Shown here one piece after another: positions 1 through 5,916 of a stretch of DNA of 7,355 nt. Positions within the stretch are counted from its first letter, which is position 1, and every line of letters begins with the position of its first letter. The notes below the pieces were generated by a model, which ran no database searches, was not told where the DNA came from, and saw only the letters and a list, made by a program, of their open reading frames with translations. The stretch comes from an uncultured Christensenella sp. (lineage in GTDB: Bacteria; Bacillota; Clostridia; Christensenellales; Borkfalkiaceae): NCBI GenBank assembly GCA_910578655.1, contig CAJTQE010000077.1, positions 1 through 7,355 on the forward strand, written 5' to 3'. The translations under genes and the position numbers were made by a program.

Positions 1-1997
1 AAAATCTGTAAAAGCACGTTGAATACGTCGGGGTGAGCTTTTTCGACTTCGTCAAACAGCACTACGCTGTAAGGCTTTCTCCTGACCCTTTCGGTAAGCT
101 GACCTCCGTTGTTATCGTCGTAACCGATATATCCCGGAGGCGCGCCGATAAGCTTTGAAACGGAGTGCTTTTCCATAAACTCGGACATATCAAGTCTTAT
201 CATAAGTTTTTCATCGCCGAACATACACTCTGCAAGCGCCTTTGCAAGGTCGGTTTTACCAACGCCGGTCGGACCTACGAATATGAACGAGCCTATCGGT
301 TTGTTAGGTTCGGCAAGGCCTGCGCGCGCACGGCGTATCGCACGCGAAACCGCACTTACAGCCTCGTCCTGCCCTATTATCCTTTTATGGAGATTTTCTT
401 CCAGATGCAAAAGTTTTTCGCTTTCCTGCTCGGTCAGCTTCAATACCGGAACACCCGTCCATCCGCTTACTATTTTGGCAATTTCGTTGCTTGCAATTTT
501 AGGGGCGCTGTCGTGAGCTTCGCTTTTCCATTCGGAGTCAAGTTTTTTAATACGCTCGTGCAAATCGTTTATCTCGTCCACAAGCTTCTGCGCCTGAGTA
601 TAATTTTCACCTTTTGCAGCTTTATTTTTTTCTAAGTTCAGCCTTTTAATTTTTTCTTCCAGTTCTTTTACTTCTTCGGGGCTGTTCAGACTGTTGAGCC
701 GCGCTCTCGACGCAGCTTCGTCTATCAGATCAATTGCTTTGTCCGGAAGGTACCGGTCGGTTATATATCTGTCGGACAGCGTTGCCGCCGCAATTATCGC
801 TTCGTCGGTTATTACTACCTTGTGGTGCGCCTCGTATTTATCGCGCAAACCGCGAAGAATTTCTATCGTGTCTTCAACGGTCGGCTCCTCTACCTGAACG
901 GGCGTAAAACGACGTTCAAGCGCAGAATCCTTTTCGATATATTTTCTGTACTCTTCCAAAGTGGTTGCGCCTATCGTCTGCAACTCGCCGCGCGCAAGCA
1001 TAGGCTTTAAAATATTAGCCGCATCCATACTTCCCTCTGCAGACGCGCCTGCGCCTACTATCGTATGAATTTCGTCGATAAACAAAATTACGTTGCCGTT
1101 ACTTTTTATCGATTTAATTGCGTTTTTTAGTCTTTCTTCAAAGTCGCCGCGATACTTTGCGCCCGCTATCATTCCGACAAGGTCAAGAGAAAACACCAGT
1201 TTATTTTTGAGCAAATCGGGAACTTCGTTTTTAACTATCGCCTGCGCAAGCCCTTCGACAACCGCGCTTTTACCTACGCCCGGTTCGCCTATAAGCACGG
1301 GGTTATTTTTAGTACGGCGCGAAAGAACCTGAATAATTTTGTCTATCTCTTTTTTTCTGCCGATTACCGGGTCTATCTTGCCCTCGCGCGCTTTCTGCGT
1401 CAAATCGGTGCCGTATTGCGCAACAGACGCGTCAAGCCCCTGTTCGCTTTTGTTTTTATGCTCGGTCTGCTTTTTTGTCTGCTGACTGTCCATTGCACCG
1501 AAAAAAACCTTGCCTAATTCTTCAAACGGATTTAACTCTTCTTCCTCGTCATCGTCGAAAGAACCGCTGTTTATGGCAAGTTCGAGACGGGAAGCAAGCT
1601 TCGGAATATTGACGCCTATCGCGCGGAAAATCCGCATTGCGAGACATTCGCTTGACGACATTATTGCAAGAAGCATATGCTCCGTCCCGGCGAGCGAATC
1701 TTCGCCGTTTAAATCTATGGAAAGCTCCAAAGCTCGCTCTATCATATGTTTGGTTCGTGGAGTAAAGCCGCTTATATTCGAACGCTTATCTATTGAACGG
1801 ACAAAATATTCGCGGTAACGCGGTTCGCTAACTCCGCACGCCGCAAGCACTTTGTACGCAGTGCAGTCCGGACAGTTTAAAATGGCGAATCCGATATGCT
1901 CGCTACCTATATAGCTGCTTTGAAACGCCCTTGCCGCCTCCTCCGCAACGCTTATTACGTTTTGTAAATTATCAGTAAATCTATTGCTATATTCCAT
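1..1997 (-). CDS. clpC: ClpC-type AAA+ unfoldase, C-terminus outside the window
   Basis: This gene encodes the hexameric Hsp100 ATPase that unfolds proteins and feeds them to ClpP in the cytoplasm; in Firmicutes it takes arginine-phosphorylated substrates made by McsB. I translated 665 codons. There is a two-repeat Clp N-domain (about 1-145), an acidic linker (DDDEEEE near 148-154), AAA+ domain 1 with Walker A GEPGVGKS (237-244) and Walker B ILFIDE (304-309), a coiled-coil middle domain with a UVR-like motif (about 440-490) typical of ClpC rather than ClpB, and AAA+ domain 2 with Walker A GPTGVGKT (575-582) and Walker B VVLFDE (645-650). The window edge removes roughly the last 150 residues, including the region that docks ClpP. 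The start is ATG at 1997, preceded by GAGAGGG and lying 12 bases after the mcsB stop, so it is the third gene of one operon. The N-domain is divergent from Bacillus ClpC and carries a CPDC motif (42-45). The family assignment is firm. Confidence 0.96.
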   Translation of the reverse strand, partial: MEYSNRFTDNLQNVISVAEEAARAFQSSYIGSEHIGFAILNCPDCTAYKVLAACGVSEPRYREYFVRSIDKRSNISGFTPRTKHMIERALELSIDLNGEDSLAGTEHMLLAIMSSSECLAMRIFRAIGVNIPKLASRLELAINSGSFDDDEEEELNPFEELGKVFFGAMDSQQTKKQTEHKNKSEQGLDASVAQYGTDLTQKAREGKIDPVIGRKKEIDKIIQVLSRRTKNNPVLIGEPGVGKSAVVEGLAQAIVKNEVPDLLKNKLVFSLDLVGMIAGAKYRGDFEERLKNAIKSIKSNGNVILFIDEIHTIVGAGASAEGSMDAANILKPMLARGELQTIGATTLEEYRKYIEKDSALERRFTPVQVEEPTVEDTIEILRGLRDKYEAHHKVVITDEAIIAAATLSDRYITDRYLPDKAIDLIDEAASRARLNSLNSPEEVKELEEKIKRLNLEKNKAAKGENYTQAQKLVDEINDLHERIKKLDSEWKSEAHDSAPKIASNEIAKIVSGWTGVPVLKLTEQESEKLLHLEENLHKRIIGQDEAVSAVSRAIRRARAGLAEPNKPIGSFIFVGPTGVGKTDLAKALAECMFGDEKLMIRLDMSEFMEKHSVSKLIGAPPGYIGYDDNNGGQLTERVRRKPYSVVLFDEVEKAHPDVFNVLLQI

Positions 1998-2009
1998 AAA
2001 AAGTCCCTC

Positions 2010-3020
2010 TCAGTTTTTCATATTTTCAAAAGCTTTTTTGCAGCATTGCGCGCGGTAAACGTCACGCTCGGTTGCGGTAAGCTGCTGCGCAGCCGCTGCT
2101 GTTATATTTGACGGGCTTAGCTTTACAACCAAATCGTCAATGCGCGAAACGTCGGGTATATTTATATAGCCGAGACACGCGCCAAGCTTTACTTTTGCAC
2201 ATAATTTTATAAATTCACGCGAAGAAAGTTTTGCACAGTTGGTAAGTATGCCGTAGGCCCGCATACAGTCGTCCTGCAACTCTATGGCATTTGCTCCGCG
2301 TTTAAGCGTCTGTCTTTCGGCAGTTTCCAGCTCGCACACTTTTTTTACGACTTCTTCGACCTGATTTAAAATTTCTTCCTCGGTTACGCCAAGCGTAACC
2401 TCGTTGCTAATTTGATAATTATAGCCCTCCGCGTCGCTTCCCTCGCCGTATACTCCGCGCACGGTAAGGCCGAGATGCGATATACTTTTTATAATTTTGG
2501 GCATAACGCCGTTGACGGTAAGCGCGGGCAAGAACTGCATTACCGAAGCCCTGAGCCCGGTGCCGAGATTTGTCGGACACGCGGTCAGAAAGCCGAACTG
2601 TTCATCATAAGCGAACTTCATCGAGCTTGCTATTCTGTTGTCAATCTCCGACATAGTTTCATAGGCAAGGCGCAAATCAAGCCCCTTTACTATACACTGT
2701 TCGCGCAAGTGGTCCTCCTCGTTGACCATTATCGAAACGTTTTCTTCGCTGTTTATCAGCGCGGCGGAAAGAGCTTTGTTTTTAATAAGTTTGGGGCTTA
2801 TCAGGTGATTTTCCATAAGGCTGACCGCCTGTTCGCCGGATATCGAGTCCATATAAAAAAGTTTGAACTCGTCACGCCAGGAAAGACTTGACGAAACCAG
2901 CCGTATAATTTCTTTCGCCTGTTTTTCGCTTTTCAGATGCGACGGGAAAGGATAACCTTCGAGATTGCGCGCAAGGCGTATTCTCGTCGATACGACCGTG
3001 CCGTCCGATATTCTATCCAT
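2010..3020 (-). CDS. mcsB: Protein-arginine kinase McsB
   Basis: McsB phosphorylates arginine side chains on cytoplasmic proteins using ATP, which marks them for ClpCP degradation. The 336-residue product is slightly shorter than Bacillus McsB (about 360) but complete. Visible phosphagen-kinase-type features are STRIRLARNL (11-20, nucleotide-binding arginines), NEEDH (100-104), the active-site cysteine in CPTNLGTGLRASV (C148), and VRGVYGEGSD (188-196) with an acidic residue at the position of the known catalytic glutamate. Near the C-terminus RDVYRA (319-324) fits the RDxxRA motif that binds phosphoarginine and controls McsB allosterically. The ATG at 3020 overlaps the end of mcsA by 8 bases; the ribosome binding site (GGAGG, 3026-3030) lies inside the last mcsA codons, which suggests translational coupling and matched amounts of activator and kinase. 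Identification rests on motif recognition and on the operon order. Confidence 0.96.
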   Translation of the reverse strand: MDRISDGTVVSTRIRLARNLEGYPFPSHLKSEKQAKEIIRLVSSSLSWRDEFKLFYMDSISGEQAVSLMENHLISPKLIKNKALSAALINSEENVSIMVNEEDHLREQCIVKGLDLRLAYETMSEIDNRIASSMKFAYDEQFGFLTACPTNLGTGLRASVMQFLPALTVNGVMPKIIKSISHLGLTVRGVYGEGSDAEGYNYQISNEVTLGVTEEEILNQVEEVVKKVCELETAERQTLKRGANAIELQDDCMRAYGILTNCAKLSSREFIKLCAKVKLGACLGYINIPDVSRIDDLVVKLSPSNITAAAAQQLTATERDVYRAQCCKKAFENMKN

Positions 3021-3498
3021 TTCCCCCTCCGTGTATAGTTTTTTTAATTGCGTTTATCTGCTTGTTAAGGCGGTCTGCTTCCTTATAATTTTTGACGCGC
3101 AACGCGCTTTCAAGCTTTTCCTGCAAAACTTTAAGTTGCCTGTGTAAGCCGAGTTCATCCATATTTTTACCGACTTTACCGATGTGATCGACTTTGCCGT
3201 GTATACGCAAAATCGACGGCAGCAGCTCTTCTTTGAATACGTCGTAACAGCTTGTGCAACCTAAAAGCCCTTGCCTTTCGAAATCCGCAAACGTAGTGCG
3301 GCATACGGGGCAAATTTTTTTGCGCGGAGCCGGCGATGAAAAGAGCCCTGCCCATACGTCGTTGTTTACTTTGCTGTTGAGTTCGCCGTATAAATCGGCA
3401 TAGCAAAATGCGCAAAGGTGATATTCGAATTTATTCCCGTTTATCTTTTCTATGTAGTTGACTACCGCGGGATTTTTTTTGCAGTGTTGGCAAAGCAT
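3013..3498 (-). CDS. mcsA: McsA, zinc-finger activator of McsB
   Basis: McsA binds and activates the arginine kinase McsB and helps bring it to ClpC. The 161-residue product has four CxxC pairs (C3/C6, C29/C32, C63/C66, C81/C84), as expected for the metal-binding part of McsA, followed by a helical C-terminal UVR motif (about 118-155), the same type of motif as in the ClpC middle domain. The start ATG at 3498 has AAGGA six bases upstream. It is the first gene of the visible operon: the region above it is intergenic and the next gene is divergent, so ctsR, usually just upstream in Firmicutes, is absent here. The gene ends in TAG at 3013 and overlaps mcsB by 8 bases. Confidence 0.94.
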   Translation of the reverse strand: MLCQHCKKNPAVVNYIEKINGNKFEYHLCAFCYADLYGELNSKVNNDVWAGLFSSPAPRKKICPVCRTTFADFERQGLLGCTSCYDVFKEELLPSILRIHGKVDHIGKVGKNMDELGLHRQLKVLQEKLESALRVKNYKEADRLNKQINAIKKTIHGGGNG

Positions 3499-3536
3499 AA
3501 TCGTTCCTTATACGCAATTTTTTTTCTTATAATATT

Positions 3537-3564
3537 ATTATAATACTATTTTCGGGCGAGTAAA
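3537..3564 (-). promoter_or_regulatory. Putative sigma-A promoter of mcsA-mcsB-clpC
   Basis: Read on the minus strand, TTTACT (3564-3559) and a perfect TATAAT (3542-3537) are separated by 16 bases. This would start transcription near 3530, giving a leader of about 30 bases before the mcsA ATG. The sequence is very AT-rich and an overlapping TATTATAAG lies just downstream, so the exact -10 is uncertain. Confidence 0.55.
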
Positions 3565-3592
3565 CATTTTTAACGCTTGCAAGGCAAAATTT

Positions 3593-3609
3593 TTTGAATT
3601 TTTTTGACG
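3593..3609 (-). promoter_or_regulatory. CtsR-like operator (heptad direct repeat)
   Basis: On the minus strand the 17 bases read CGTCAAA AAA ATTCAAA. The CtsR consensus is a direct repeat of (A/G)GTCAAA with a three-base NAN spacer. Here 12 of 14 heptad positions fit and the spacer is exactly right. The site lies between the divergent mcsA promoter (about 30 bases upstream of its -35) and the promoter of the NifU-like gene (8 bases upstream of its -35). No ctsR gene is visible, so the regulator would have to be encoded elsewhere. AT-richness makes a chance match possible. Confidence 0.45.
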
Positions 3610-3616
3610 CCAAAAG

Positions 3617-3645
3617 TTGTATTAATTTTTATACTGTGATATACT
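3617..3645 (+). promoter_or_regulatory. Extended -10 sigma-A promoter of the NifU-like/GGGtGRT operon
   Basis: TTGTAT (3617-3622) and TATACT (3640-3645) are 17 bases apart, and TGA directly precedes the -10, giving the TGn extended -10 signature. Transcription would start near 3652, leaving a leader of about 28 bases with GGAGG at 3667-3671. A second TATACT at 3630-3635 has no well-spaced -35. Confidence 0.65.
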
Positions 3646-3679
3646 TAATTCAATTAAATTAATTTCGGAGGAAAACGTA

Positions 3680-4405
3680 ATGCATTATTCGAAAGACATT
3701 GAAAATATGATTTGCATTGCCAAAGGCGTTTCCGGTAAGTTTGAACACGGACCCGCTCCCATTCCCGAAGAAGGACAATGGATTAAGGCAAAAGAAATCA
3801 AGGACATCAAGGGTCTTACTCACGGTATCGGTTGGTGCGCACCTCAGCAAGGCGCATGCAAACTGACCTTAAACGTAAAGGACGGAATCATTCAGGAATG
3901 CCTCGTTGAAACAATAGGCTGTTCGGGTATGACGCATTCAGCCGCTATGGCTGCTGAAATTCTGCCACACAAAACCATTTTGGAAGCACTCAATACCGAC
4001 CTCGTCTGCGACGCTATCAACACCGCTATGCGTGAACTGTTCTTGCAGATAGTTTACGGCAGAACCCAGTCGGCGTTCTCTGAGGACGGACTTCCTATCG
4101 GCGCAGGACTTGAAGATCTGGGCAAAGGACTTCGCTCGCAAGTAGGTACTATGTACGGCACCGCCCTTAAAGGCGCAAGATACCTCGAAATGGCAGAAGG
4201 TTACGTTTTATCGCTTGCGCTTGATAAAAATAACGAGATTTGCGGTTATAAGTTTGTTTCACTCGGCAAAATGACCGACTTCATTAAGAAAGGTCTTTCA
4301 CCCAACGAAGCTTATGAAAAGGCAATCGGCGTTTACGGCAGATATACCAAAGAACAGGGCGCCGTAAAACACATTGACCCCAGAACAGACAAGGAGGTTG
4401 AATAA
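3680..4405 (+). CDS. NifU/IscU-like iron-sulfur scaffold-type protein
   Basis: The 241-residue product resembles the IscU/NifU N-terminal fold. Its central part ETIGCSGMTHSAAMAAEIL (77-95), followed by KTILEAL, matches the IscU pattern in which GCG(A)..SS..TEL..GKT.DEAL surrounds a cluster-ligand cysteine. Candidate ligands are C53 (in GWCAPQQGAC), C60, C81 and C110; C12 and C74 are also present. IscU proteins hold a nascent Fe-S cluster for transfer, but no cysteine desulfurase or SufBCD gene lies here, so a scaffold role is inferred. The protein is longer than IscU (about 130), with an extra N-terminal segment of about 45 residues and a C-terminal extension. The start is ATG at 3680, eight bases after GGAGG. 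The stop is one base before the next gene, a GGGtGRT-family protein, so the two are co-transcribed. Many C-ending codons (CCC, AAC, GAC, TTC) hint at high expression. Confidence 0.82.
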   Translation: MHYSKDIENMICIAKGVSGKFEHGPAPIPEEGQWIKAKEIKDIKGLTHGIGWCAPQQGACKLTLNVKDGIIQECLVETIGCSGMTHSAAMAAEILPHKTILEALNTDLVCDAINTAMRELFLQIVYGRTQSAFSEDGLPIGAGLEDLGKGLRSQVGTMYGTALKGARYLEMAEGYVLSLALDKNNEICGYKFVSLGKMTDFIKKGLSPNEAYEKAIGVYGRYTKEQGAVKHIDPRTDKEVE

Positions 4406-4406
4406 G

Positions 4407-5408
4407 ATGGCACTTTTTGAAAGTTATGAAAGAAGAGAAAAGAAAATACTTTCCGTTTTAAAACAATACGGTATTAAAAGCATAGAGGAATGCCGCGACA
4501 TTACCCTTGCAAAGGGTGTTGACGTGGATAAGATAGTTCGCGGAACTCAGCCCATTTGCTTTGAAAACGCAGTTTGGGCTTACACGGTAGGCGCAGCTAT
4601 CGCCATTAAGAAAGGCTGTAAAAAGGCTGCCGACGCCGCAACTTTAATCGGCGTAGGACTTCAAAGCTTTTGTATCCCCGGTTCGGTTGCAGAAAACAGA
4701 CAAGTCGGTTTGGGACACGGCAATTTAGGCTCTATGCTCCTCTCCGAAGAGACGGATTGCTTCTGTTTCCTTGCAGGTCACGAATCGTTTGCTGCCGCAG
4801 AAGGCGCAATAAAGATAGCCGAAAACGCAAACAAAGTCAGAGTTAAGCCTTTAAGAGTTATATTGAACGGTCTTGGCAAAGACGCCGCTTATATCATTTC
4901 GAGAATTAACGGTTTCACATATTGCAAGACGGAATTCGACCCCTATACCGAAACAGTAAAAGTTACCGACAGTGTGGCATTCTCGGACGGGGCGCGTGCA
5001 AAAGTTAAATGCTACGGCGCAGATAACGTACCCGAAGGCGTTGCTATTATGAAAATGGAACACGTTTCCGTTTCCATTACCGGCAACTCCACCAACCCCA
5101 CCCGTTTCCAGCACCCCGTTGCAGGCACTTACAAAAAGTGGTGCGTTGAAAACGGCGTTAAATATTTCTCGGTTGCATCGGGCGGCGGTACCGGCAGAAC
5201 ACTCCACCCCGACAATATGGCGGCAGGCCCTTCCTCTTACGGCTTGACAGACACAATGGGACGTATGCATTCAGACGCACAGTTTGCGGGCTCCTCCTCC
5301 GTTCCGGCTCACGTTGAAATGATGGGACTTATAGGAATGGGCAACAATCCTATGGTCGGCGCAACGGTTGCAGTTGCCGTTGCCGTGCAAGAAGCAATGA
5401 CAAAATAA
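4407..5408 (+). CDS. GGGtGRT family protein, function unknown
   Basis: This 333-residue protein carries the family-naming motif GGGTGRT at 259-265, followed by a conserved-looking LHPDNMAAGPSSYGLTD stretch and a glycine/alanine-rich C-terminus (GMGNNPMVGATVAVAVAV, 310-327). Another glycine-rich block, GLGHGNLGSMLLSEETDCF (101-119), looks like a nucleotide- or cofactor-binding loop, but that is inference. Cysteines at 29, 51, 71, 89, 118, 120, 173, 202 and 246 include a CFC pair. I see no signal peptide, so it is probably cytoplasmic. The function of the family is not known to me; its direct linkage to a NifU-like scaffold suggests a role in, or dependence on, Fe-S chemistry. The start at 4407 was chosen over the in-frame ATG at 4374, because AAGGAGG (4391-4397) lies nine bases before 4407 and the 4374 start would overlap the previous gene. 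A strong terminator follows. Confidence 0.88.
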   Translation: MALFESYERREKKILSVLKQYGIKSIEECRDITLAKGVDVDKIVRGTQPICFENAVWAYTVGAAIAIKKGCKKAADAATLIGVGLQSFCIPGSVAENRQVGLGHGNLGSMLLSEETDCFCFLAGHESFAAAEGAIKIAENANKVRVKPLRVILNGLGKDAAYIISRINGFTYCKTEFDPYTETVKVTDSVAFSDGARAKVKCYGADNVPEGVAIMKMEHVSVSITGNSTNPTRFQHPVAGTYKKWCVENGVKYFSVASGGGTGRTLHPDNMAAGPSSYGLTDTMGRMHSDAQFAGSSSVPAHVEMMGLIGMGNNPMVGATVAVAVAVQEAMTK

Positions 5409-5413
5409 AATAA

Positions 5414-5449
5414 CGTGTTCGGGAATTTTCCCGAACACGGTTTTTTTTT
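5414..5449 (+). terminator. Rho-independent terminator of the NifU-like/GGGtGRT operon
   Basis: A perfect hairpin (CGTGTTCGGGAA paired with TTCCCGAACACG, two-base loop) starts five bases after the GGGtGRT stop codon and is followed by G and nine T (5441-5449). This is a textbook intrinsic terminator. Confidence 0.95.
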
Positions 5450-5454
5450 GCAAT

Positions 5455-5484
5455 AAAAAAGGTCAGCCCTTTTTTAGGTGACCT
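5455..5484 (-). terminator. Intrinsic terminator of the 38-residue small gene
   Basis: On the minus strand AGGTCA (5484-5479) pairs with TGACCT (5465-5460) around a 13-base loop, and the second arm runs into a T-tract (5460-5455). It begins four bases after the stop of the small gene at 5488. The flanking A/T runs allow weaker function on the plus strand, as a back-up for the terminator at 5414-5449. Confidence 0.7.
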
Positions 5485-5487
5485 CTT

Positions 5488-5604
5488 TTATTTGCTAAAA
5501 TTGAAACCTATGAAATCGTCGTCATCATTAACAATTTCTTGTTTCTTCTTTTTCTTTTGCAACATAAGAAAAGTCCAAAAAATAGTATCGTAATTGTTGA
5601 ACAT
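5488..5604 (-). CDS. Small protein of 38 residues, unrecognised
   Basis: A short reading frame starts at ATG 5604 with a strong ribosome binding site (GAGGAG, 5615-5610, five bases before the ATG) and ends in TAA at 5488. The product begins MFNNYDTIFWTFLMLQ, with a short hydrophobic segment (about 8-15), continues with five consecutive lysines (17-21) and ends with four consecutive aspartates (27-30) before FIGFNFSK. The hydrophobic stretch is too short for a classic transmembrane helix but could be an amphipathic membrane-surface helix; this is inference. Support for a real gene is contextual: a near-consensus sigma-A promoter 76 bases upstream, a good ribosome binding site and an intrinsic terminator directly after the stop make a complete one-gene transcription unit. 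The promoter is surrounded by palindromic repeats, so it is probably regulated. I recognise no family, and a regulatory RNA that happens to contain a reading frame remains possible. Confidence 0.65.
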   Translation of the reverse strand: MFNNYDTIFWTFLMLQKKKKKQEIVNDDDDFIGFNFSK

Positions 5605-5639
5605 AATCTCTCCTCACCTATAATTTTTTTGTTATTAGA

Positions 5640-5657
5640 AAATGTTAATTAACATTT
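5640..5657. promoter_or_regulatory. Perfect 18-bp palindrome in the leader of the small gene
   Basis: AAATGTTAATTAACATTT is identical on both strands. It lies about 16 bases downstream of the predicted start site (near 5673) and 25 bases before the small gene's ribosome binding site, where a bound dimeric repressor would block transcription. With no loop it is poor as an RNA hairpin, so a DNA operator is the better reading. I do not recognise the regulator. Confidence 0.55.
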
Positions 5658-5679
5658 CTTTTCACATATTTGTACTATT

Positions 5680-5707
5680 ATTATACGCCGAGATTATTTA
5701 AAGTCAA
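5680..5707 (-). promoter_or_regulatory. Sigma-A promoter of the 38-residue small gene
   Basis: On the minus strand TTGACT (5707-5702) and a perfect TATAAT (5685-5680) are 16 bases apart, predicting a start near 5673 and a leader of about 70 bases. The -35 overlaps an AACATTT repeat (5706-5712), and further copies flank the promoter on both sides. Confidence 0.75.
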
Positions 5708-5754
5708 CATTTTAATGAAAATTTTTTGTTAAAATGTTAATTGATAACATTTTT
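5706..5754. repeat. Overlapping AACATTT inverted repeats upstream of the small-gene promoter
   Basis: AACATTTTAA (5706-5715) and TTAAAATGTT (5729-5738) form a perfect 10-base inverted repeat with a 13-base spacer. The second arm overlaps another inverted repeat, AAAATGTTA (5731-5739) and TAACATTTT (5745-5753), with a five-base spacer. A further single copy lies at 5786-5792. With the palindrome at 5640-5657 this makes six AACATTT heptamers in 153 bases, around one promoter. The remaining stretch to about 5863 shows nothing else I can support beyond a weak GAACG/CGTTC inverted repeat at 5796-5812. Confidence 0.6.
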
Positions 5755-5863
5755 CAGGTTGTTACTTGAAAAAATGAAAATTTTGAACATTTAACGAACG
5801 TGCCGGTCGTTCCCATAAAAAAAGCATAAAATTGCCGTTTTTAAACAAAACAACACGGTAACG

Positions 5864-5897
5864 AAAACAACCGCTGCAAAAATGCAGCGGTTGTTTT
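5864..5897 (-). terminator. Strong hairpin terminator after the displaced tRNA end
   Basis: A perfect 15-bp stem (AAAACAACCGCTGCA with TGCAGCGGTTGTTTT, four-base loop) carries A and T runs at its base, so it can terminate on either strand. On the minus strand it follows directly after the CCA of the repeated tRNA end (5898), exactly where a tRNA terminator would be, and 17 bases after the stop codon of the 324-codon gene. It probably was the original terminator of the tRNA-Thr gene. Confidence 0.85.
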
Positions 5898-5916
5898 TGG
5901 AGCTACTGGCCGGATT
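5898..5916 (-). repeat. Displaced copy of the tRNA-Thr 3' end (attachment-site-like direct repeat)
   Basis: TGGAGCTACTGGCCGGATT is identical to 6967-6985 and in the same orientation. In tRNA terms it comprises the last three T-loop bases, the 3' strand of the T-stem, the 3' acceptor strand, the discriminator and CCA. No other tRNA part is present, so this is not a second tRNA gene. Such a repeat is the usual trace of site-specific integration into a tRNA 3' end. Confidence 0.8.

Noticed and set aside
165..1818. Several plus-strand open frames of 62-156 codons opposite clpC
   Set aside because: They lie antisense to well-supported clpC coding sequence, lack ribosome binding sites and show no recognisable protein character.
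2412..2891. 159-codon plus-strand open frame opposite mcsB
   Set aside because: It is a shadow of mcsB; the minus strand encodes the conserved kinase motifs through the same bases.
4374..4406. Earlier in-frame ATG (4374) for the GGGtGRT gene
   Set aside because: It would overlap the preceding gene by 32 bases, has no ribosome binding site of note, and the AAGGAGG at 4391-4397 is correctly spaced for the ATG at 4407.
4851..5270. 139-codon minus-strand open frame inside the GGGtGRT gene
   Set aside because: It is antisense to a recognisable family protein and has a low-complexity, cysteine- and histidine-rich composition typical of shadow frames.
5729..5754. Possible Rex (redox regulator) operator TTGTTAA-N4-TTAA...
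   Set aside because: Only the left half fits the Rex pattern; the right half diverges, and the better inverted repeat here has a spacer one base too short for Rex.
5761..5863. Further small genes in the region between the operator cluster and the terminator
   Set aside because: The short frames there (about 20 codons or fewer) have no ribosome binding site and no promoter.
5898..5916. A second, degenerate tRNA gene
   Set aside because: Only the 19 bases of the 3' end match; there is no anticodon arm, D-arm or 5' acceptor strand nearby, which fits an attachment-site remnant better than a decayed tRNA.
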